64,000 bases of DNA from DASVBE01 sp963770375 (lineage in GTDB: Bacteria > Actinomycetota > Actinomycetes > Streptosporangiales > Streptosporangiaceae). Within the stretch, counting starts at the first letter, position 1. Each line of letters opens with the position of its first letter. Below, in pieces: positions 59,562-64,000 of the stretch. A program made the translations under genes and the position numbers. Location of the stretch: positions 1-64,000 of the forward strand of contig CAVYPM010000021.1 in the NCBI GenBank assembly GCA_963770375.1, in the 5' to 3' direction. A model generated the notes under the pieces. The model saw only the letters and a list, made by a program, of their open reading frames with translations, ran no database searches and was not told the DNA's origin.

Positions 59562-60713
59562 TCAGGCGCGCTCGATGATCGTCACGTTCGCCTGGCCGCC
59601 GCCTTCGCACATCGTCAGCAGCCCGTACCGGCCGCCGGTCCGGATCAGCCCGTGCACCAGCGTGGTCAGCAGCCGGGCACCGGTCGCGCCGAGCGGGTGG
59701 CCAAGCGCGATCGCGCCGCCGCTGACGTTGACCCGGGCCAGGTCCGCGCCGGTCTCCCGCTGCCAGGCCAGCACCACCGAGGCGAACGCCTCGTTGATCT
59801 CGACCAGGTCGATCTCCGCCAGGCTCAGGCCGGCCCGGTCCAGGGCGTGGGCGGTGGCCGCGATCGGCGCGGTGAGCATCAGCACCGGGTCGTCGCCGCG
59901 GGCGGAGACGTGCACGATCCGGGCCAGCGGGCGCAGCCCGTGCGCGCGGACCGCGCGGTCCGAGACCACCAGCAAGGCGGCCGCGCCGTCGGAAATCTGG
60001 CTGGCCAGCGCGGCGGTGATCCGCCCGCCCTCGCGCAGCGGCTTCAGCGCGGCCATCTTCGCCGCGGAGGTGTCGGCCCGCGGGCCCTCGTCGGCGGTCA
60101 CCTCACCGTAGGGCGCGAGCTCGGCCGCGAAGTGGCCCCCGGCCGCGGCCGCGATCGCGCGCTCGTGGCTGGCCAGCGCGAACTGCTCCATCTCGCCCCG
60201 GCCGATCCCCCACTTCTCCGCGATCAGGTCGGCCGCGCGGAACTGGGAGACCTCCTGCTCGCCGTACCGGGCGCGCCAGCCGTGCGAGCCGCTGAACGGG
60301 TCGGCGAACCCGTACGCCTGGCCCGCCAGCATGGCCGCGGCGATCGGGATCTGGCTCATGTTCTGCACGCCGCCGGCCACCACCACGTCGGCGGTGCCGC
60401 TGAGCACGGCCTGGGCGGCGAAGTGCACCGCCTGCTGGGAGGAGCCGCACTGCCGGTCCACCGTGACGCCGGGCACCGCCTCGGGCAGCCCGGCCGCCAG
60501 CCAGGACGTCCTGGCGATGTCGCCCGCCTGCGGGCCGATCGTGTCCACGCAGCCGAAGATCACGTCGTCCACGGCCAGCGGGTCCACGCCGGTGCGGCCG
60601 AGCAGGGCCGTGATCACGTGCGCGCCGAGGTCGGCCGGGTGCGCACCGGACAGGCCGCCGCCGCGGCGGCCGACCGGGGTCCGGACCGCGCCGGCCAGAT
60701 AGGCCTCGGCCAC
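59562..60713 (-). CDS. fadA6: FadA6-like acetyl-CoA acetyltransferase (thiolase)
   Basis: 383-residue thiolase. Nucleophile Cys89 in VTVDRQCGSSQQA, GGVQNMSQIPI, NEAFASVVLAW, His in GGAIALGHPLGATG and second Cys in LTMCEGGGQANVTIIERA. The VTVDRQCGSSQQ and NMSQIPI stretches parallel FadA6 (Rv3556c) rather than FadA5. It removes acetyl units from the opened ring chain. GTG 60713. Its promoter region is shared with fadE26 and carries a KstR1-type, not KstR2-type, box. Confidence 0.9.
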   Translation of the reverse strand: MAEAYLAGAVRTPVGRRGGGLSGAHPADLGAHVITALLGRTGVDPLAVDDVIFGCVDTIGPQAGDIARTSWLAAGLPEAVPGVTVDRQCGSSQQAVHFAAQAVLSGTADVVVAGGVQNMSQIPIAAAMLAGQAYGFADPFSGSHGWRARYGEQEVSQFRAADLIAEKWGIGRGEMEQFALASHERAIAAAAGGHFAAELAPYGEVTADEGPRADTSAAKMAALKPLREGGRITAALASQISDGAAALLVVSDRAVRAHGLRPLARIVHVSARGDDPVLMLTAPIAATAHALDRAGLSLAEIDLVEINEAFASVVLAWQRETGADLARVNVSGGAIALGHPLGATGARLLTTLVHGLIRTGGRYGLLTMCEGGGQANVTIIERA

Positions 60714-60737
60714 CGTGCCTCCGCTCGGTAGACTGTG

Positions 60738-60751
60738 TAGAACGTGTTCTA
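60738..60751. promoter_or_regulatory. KstR1-type operator, perfect, between fadA6 and fadE26
   Basis: TAGAAC-GT-GTTCTA, perfect palindrome in the 59-nt divergent region: 24 nt from the fadA6 start and 21 nt from the fadE26 start. Confidence 0.88.
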
Positions 60752-60772
60752 GTCTAGCGTCGGGGCGGCCGG

Positions 60773-61948
60773 ATGCACCTCAGTTACGCACCTGAGCAGG
60801 AACGGCTCCGCAGCGAGCTGCGCAGCTACTTCGCCGCCCTGATGACCCCGGAGCGGCGGGCCGGGCTCGAGGGCGGCGACTACGGTGACGGCGAGGCCTA
60901 CCGGGAAGTGGTCCGGCAGCTCGGCCGGGACGGCTGGCTGGCGCTGAGCTGGCCCGCGGAGTACGGCGGCCGGGACGCCACGATGATGGACCAGCTGATC
61001 TTCACCGACGAGGCGGCGGCCGCCGGGGTGCCGGTCCCGTTCCTGACCATCAACACCGTGGGCCCGACGATCATGCGCTACGGCACGGCCGAGCAGAAGG
61101 CGTTCTACCTGCCCAGGATCGCGGCGGGCGAGCTCCACTTCTCGATCGGCTACTCCGAGCCGGAGGCGGGCACCGACCTGGCGAGCTTGCGCACCCGCGC
61201 GGTCAGGGACGGCGACAGCTACGTGATCAACGGCCAGAAGATGTGGACCAGCCTGATCCAGTACGCCGACTACGTGTGGCTGGCCTGCCGGACCGACCCG
61301 GACGCGCCCCGGCACAAGGGCCTGTCGATCATCATCGTGCCGACCACCGCGGACGGCTTCTCGTGGACCGCGGTGCCCACCATGTCCGGCCCGGTCACCA
61401 GCGCGACCTACTACTCCGACGTGCGGGTGCCGGCCTCGTCCCTGGTCGGTTCGGAGAACGGCGGCTGGCCGCTGATCACCAACCAGCTCAACCACGAGCG
61501 GGTGGCCCTCACCTCGGCGGCGCCGATCCTGACCGCGCTGCGCGAGGTGACCGCGTGGGCGCGGGAGACCCGGCTGGCCAGCGGGCAGCGGGTCATCGAC
61601 AGCGAATGGGTCCAGGTCAGCCTGGCCCGGGTGCACGCCAAGGCCGAGTTCCTCAAGCTGACCAACTGGCGGATCGCCTCTGCGGCCGGGGCCGGCCTCG
61701 GCCCGGCGGCGGCCTCGGCGACCAAGGTGTTCGGCACCGAGTTCGCCACCGAGGCGTACCGGCTGCTGATGGAGGTGCTCGGCGCGAACGCGGCGGTCCG
61801 CGACGGGTCCCCCGGTGCGGTGCTGGCCGGCCGGATCGAGCGGATGCACCGCTCCGCGCTCATCCTGACGTTCGGCGGCGGCACCAACGAGGTCCAGCGG
61901 GACATCGTCGCGGCCGCCGCCCTGGGCCTGCCCATTAGCCGGAGGTAA
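60773..61948 (+). CDS. fadE26: FadE26 / ChsE4: steroid side-chain acyl-CoA dehydrogenase subunit
   Basis: 391-residue acyl-CoA dehydrogenase. YAPEQERLRSELRSYFAALMTPERR, DQLIFTDEAAAAGVPVPFLTIN, SIGYSEPEAGTDLASLRTRAVRDG, VINGQKMWTSLIQYADYVWLA, NQLNHERVAL, IDSEWVQVSLARVHAKAEFLKL and LILTFGGGTNEVQRDI agree closely with Rv3504. With FadE27 it forms the alpha2beta2 ChsE4-ChsE5 enzyme that dehydrogenates the C26-CoA ester of the cholesterol side chain. Start codon ATG 60773. Upstream KstR1 box fits the known regulon. Confidence 0.92.
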   Translation: MHLSYAPEQERLRSELRSYFAALMTPERRAGLEGGDYGDGEAYREVVRQLGRDGWLALSWPAEYGGRDATMMDQLIFTDEAAAAGVPVPFLTINTVGPTIMRYGTAEQKAFYLPRIAAGELHFSIGYSEPEAGTDLASLRTRAVRDGDSYVINGQKMWTSLIQYADYVWLACRTDPDAPRHKGLSIIIVPTTADGFSWTAVPTMSGPVTSATYYSDVRVPASSLVGSENGGWPLITNQLNHERVALTSAAPILTALREVTAWARETRLASGQRVIDSEWVQVSLARVHAKAEFLKLTNWRIASAAGAGLGPAAASATKVFGTEFATEAYRLLMEVLGANAAVRDGSPGAVLAGRIERMHRSALILTFGGGTNEVQRDIVAAAALGLPISRR

Positions 61949-61954
61949 GTTTCG

Positions 61955-63079
61955 GTGGATTTCGCGGAGACCGAGAGCCAGGCCGAGCTCGCCGGGCTGG
62001 CCAGGAAGATCCTGACCGAGCAGGTCACGCCGGAGCGGCTGGCGGCCGCTGAGGCCGGGCCCGACCGGTTCGACGCCGCGCTGTGGGCCGACCTGGCCGG
62101 GGCCGGGGTGCTGGCCGCGGCACTGCCGGAGGCGCTGGGCGGGGCCGGTCTCGGCTTCCTCGACGCGTGCTCGGTGCTGATCGAGATGGGCCGGACGGTG
62201 GCGCCGGTGCCCTATCTGGCGTCCGCCGTGCTGGGGGCCGGGGCGGTGGCGCGGTTCGGGTCCGCGGCGCAGCAGGAGGAGTTTGCGGTGCCCGCGGGGC
62301 GGGGCGAGCTGATCCTGACCGCGGCGCTGGCCGAGGAGGACGGTGACGACCCGGCGGCGCCGTCGGCGCGGGCCAAGCACGAACCCGGCTCCGCGGGCGG
62401 CTGGCGGCTCTCGGGGGTGAAGACCACCGTCCCTGCCGCCCCGCAGGCCGCGCTGCTGCTGGTGCCCGCGGCCACCCCGCAGGGCACTGCGGTGTTCCTG
62501 GTCCGCCCCGGCGACGCTGGCGTGACGGTCGCGCGTCAGCAGGTGACCAGCGGGGACAGCGCGGGCCAGGTCATCCTGAACCAGGTCAGCCTGCCCGCGG
62601 ACCGGGTCCTGGGCGAACCCGGCAACGAGGCCGCACGGTGGCTGACCGACGCGGCCACGGTCGGCCTGTGCGCCACCGCGGCCGGGGTCACCGCGCGGGC
62701 GCTGGAGCTGACCGCTGAGTACGCGCGGGAGCGGGTCCAGTTCGGCAAGCCGATCGGCGGCTTCCAGGCGGTGGCGCAGCGGCTGGCCGACGCGTACATC
62801 GACTGCGAGGCGATCCGGCTGACGATGTGGCAGGCGGCGTGGCGGCTGGCCGAGGGCCTGCCGTGCGCGGCCGAGATCGCGACGGCCAAGTTCTGGGCGG
62901 CGGACGCGGGGCACCGGGTCGCGCACACCGCGGTGCACGTGCACGGCGGGGTCGGCATCGACCTGAGCCACCCGGCGCACCGGTACTTCACCGCGGCCAA
63001 GCACTGCGAGTTCATGCTCGGCGGCGCAACCGCGCAGCTGCGCCGGCTCGGCGCGGAGCTGGCCGCGCCCGGCCGCTAA
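61955..63079 (+). CDS. fadE27: FadE27 / ChsE5: steroid side-chain acyl-CoA dehydrogenase subunit
   Basis: 374-residue partner subunit. DFAETESQAELAGLARKI, GAGVLAAALPEALGGAGLGFLDACSVLIEMGRTVAPVPYL, ELTAEYARERVQFGKPIGGFQAVAQRLADAYIDCEAIRLT, GHRVAHTAVHVHGGVGIDLSHPAHRYF match Rv3505. GTG 61955, 6 nt after the fadE26 stop with GGAGGT upstream. A diverged 90-nt copy of its 3' region is found at the window end. Confidence 0.92.
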   Translation: MDFAETESQAELAGLARKILTEQVTPERLAAAEAGPDRFDAALWADLAGAGVLAAALPEALGGAGLGFLDACSVLIEMGRTVAPVPYLASAVLGAGAVARFGSAAQQEEFAVPAGRGELILTAALAEEDGDDPAAPSARAKHEPGSAGGWRLSGVKTTVPAAPQAALLLVPAATPQGTAVFLVRPGDAGVTVARQQVTSGDSAGQVILNQVSLPADRVLGEPGNEAARWLTDAATVGLCATAAGVTARALELTAEYARERVQFGKPIGGFQAVAQRLADAYIDCEAIRLTMWQAAWRLAEGLPCAAEIATAKFWAADAGHRVAHTAVHVHGGVGIDLSHPAHRYFTAAKHCEFMLGGATAQLRRLGAELAAPGR

Positions 63080-63127
63080 GCGGCCGGGCAGGTGACTCTG
63101 TACGACCACTGCCGTCACCGCCAGCAG

Positions 63128-63160
63128 GCCCAGGACGCGCCCCGCGGGGGCGTCCTGGGC
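63128..63160. terminator. Hairpin after fadE27
   Basis: GCCCAGGACGC (63128-63138) / GCGTCCTGGGC (63150-63160), perfect 11-bp stem, G/C-rich loop, between convergent fadE27 and the trefoil gene. Confidence 0.7.
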
Positions 63161-63186
63161 CTGGTCAGGATCTGGCGGTCAGCCGG

Positions 63187-63756
63187 TCAGCTCGCGAGGT
63201 GGCAGGAGAAGTAGAACTCCTCCCACGTCCCGATCTGGGTCGCGTTGCTGTGAATCGCCTCAAAGGCGCTTCCGATGCCGCCGGAGTTCACCGCGGTCAG
63301 GTAGTTGCCGGTGAGAGTCCTGATGGCGTAGAAGCCCGGGCCCACGCCGGACAGCGGGACAAGCTGAAAGGTCTCCCAGGTCGAAATCGCCGTGCGGTTG
63401 GTCTCGATCACGTCCGTGGTCCGCCCGCCGCCGCTGATCGCCGACAGGAAATGCCCGTTGCTGGTCCTGATGGCCCATCCCCCGAAAGAAGACTGGAGCA
63501 GGCCAAAGGTCTCCCAGGTGCTGGGGCTCGTGCGGTTGGTCTCGATCGTGTCCGTGGTCCGCCCGCCGCCGCCGATCGCCGACAGATAGTGCCCGTCGAA
63601 GGACTGGATGGTGCAGATCTGCGTGTTGGTGACGAACGCGGGGGCGGCCACGCGAGCGGTGCTCGCGGACGCCACGCCCGTCAGACCCAGCCCGGCCAGC
63701 CCGGTAGTGACGACCACGATCGCCGTCATACGGCCGACTGCATGCCTGATATTCAC
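63187..63756 (-). CDS. Secreted beta-trefoil (fascin-like) protein
   Basis: 189-residue exported protein. Signal peptide AIVVVTTGLAGLGLTGVASAS, then three similar units (about 46 residues each): QSFDGHYLSAIGGGGRTTDTIETNRT-x-x-x-TWETFGL, TSNGHFLSAISGGGRTTDVIETNRT...TWETFQL, and TLTGNYLTAVNSGGIG..IHSNATQIGTWEEFYF. This is the three-fold pattern of fascin/actin-cross-linking-like trefoils; the first two units are nearly identical also at DNA level (repeat offset 138 nt), so the duplication is recent. Likely carbohydrate or surface binding. Not part of the steroid pathway by any sign. Confidence 0.82.
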   Translation of the reverse strand: MNIRHAVGRMTAIVVVTTGLAGLGLTGVASASTARVAAPAFVTNTQICTIQSFDGHYLSAIGGGGRTTDTIETNRTSPSTWETFGLLQSSFGGWAIRTSNGHFLSAISGGGRTTDVIETNRTAISTWETFQLVPLSGVGPGFYAIRTLTGNYLTAVNSGGIGSAFEAIHSNATQIGTWEEFYFSCHLAS

Positions 63757-63910
63757 GATTGCTCTCGTTTCCCCTCGTATGGTCGGCCCCTGTACCCAGG
63801 ACGATATGAAGGGCGCTGCGTGCGCAGCATCGGTCGGATGACCTATTTGCCGGATTCATCCCCCGGGTGGCGCCGGGCGCCCGCTGATCGCCTGCGAGCA
63901 CTGGCCCCGG

Positions 63911-64000
63911 GTCGGCATCGAGCTGAGCCACCCGGCGCACCGGTACTTCGTGGCCGCCAAGCACTGCGAGTTCATGCTCGGCGGGGCGACCGTTCAGCTG
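63911..64000 (+). pseudogene. Diverged copy of fadE27 3' segment (partial, runs off window)
   Basis: Encodes VGIELSHPAHRYFVAAKHCE then FMLGGATVQL. Aligns without gaps to 62951-63040 of fadE27 with 9 differences in 90 nt by my count. Upstream of 63911 the similarity ends abruptly and no start codon precedes it in frame (the frame opens after a stop at 63839). It is therefore a 5'-truncated copy; whether it continues to a stop lies beyond the window. Confidence 0.75.

Noticed and set aside
1..64000. CRISPR array, prophage, restriction-modification or toxin-antitoxin system
   Set aside because: I looked for regular short repeats, cas, phage structural, methylase/endonuclease and small paired genes and found none I could support.

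Overview
The window is very GC-rich, coding-dense DNA with many GTG starts and 4-nt start/stop overlaps. It encodes KstR-type steroid regulons, large LuxR-type ATPase regulators, ECF sigma factors and two-component systems. All of this points to a chromosomal segment of an actinobacterium (Actinomycetota). I cannot name the genus from the sequence.

Layout. 0-4.1 kb: 3' part of a sensor kinase, a protein-tyrosine-phosphatase/fructosamine-kinase-like pair, a FAD oxidoreductase and tRNA-Lys(CTT). 4.4-10.1 kb: accessory region with a HAD hydrolase, two ArsR-SRPBCC modules, several gene remnants (ECF sigma tail, rhodanese, TPR regulator) and one decayed insertion sequence with 22-bp inverted repeats. 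10.2-24.1 kb: P450, aldehyde dehydrogenase, MecA-like penicillin-binding lipoprotein, giant LuxR regulator, methyltransferase plus FAD monooxygenase, VOC plus AhpD-like pair, PhzF plus DUF1989 pair. 24.1-30 kb: a compact, apparently dedicated acyl-lipid cluster. It holds a FeeM-like N-acyltransferase candidate, a ketosynthase, a Tat-exported protein of unknown function, a double-domain cyclopropane-synthase-type methyltransferase and an acyl carrier protein, with a divergent acyl-ACP desaturase. 29.9-47.7 kb: regulators with clear operators (TetR/carbonic anhydrase, TetR/hemerythrin, MerR/methyltransferase, MarR/NAD-binding protein), two MFS exporters, an 8-repeat secreted propeller, a secreted alpha/beta hydrolase, a NarL/DesK-type two-component pair and an ECF sigma factor with a SnoaL-like tail.

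47.8-63.1 kb is a steroid (cholesterol-type) catabolic locus. It has a KstR2-like repressor, echA20-ipdA-ipdB-ipdC (C/D-ring opening of HIP-CoA intermediates), fadA6, four short-chain dehydrogenases, and an aldehyde dehydrogenase with an MFS transporter. It ends with fadE26-fadE27 (ChsE4-ChsE5, first side-chain dehydrogenation). Two operator types are visible: TAGAAC-N2-GTTCTA (KstR1 type) before the aldehyde dehydrogenase and between fadA6 and fadE26, with a weaker copy before the first SDR; and ACCWAGC-N4-GCTWGGT-like (KstR2 type) at kstR2, the neighbouring SDR, the third SDR and echA20. The two tiers of the classical steroid regulon are therefore physically interleaved here. The window ends with a secreted beta-trefoil protein and a diverged 90-nt copy of the 3' part of fadE27.

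Nine otherwise intact host genes are broken by single-base shifts, and 11 of the 12 shifts are +1 insertions. That pattern looks like sequencing or assembly error more than real gene loss. I annotate these as frameshifted CDS.
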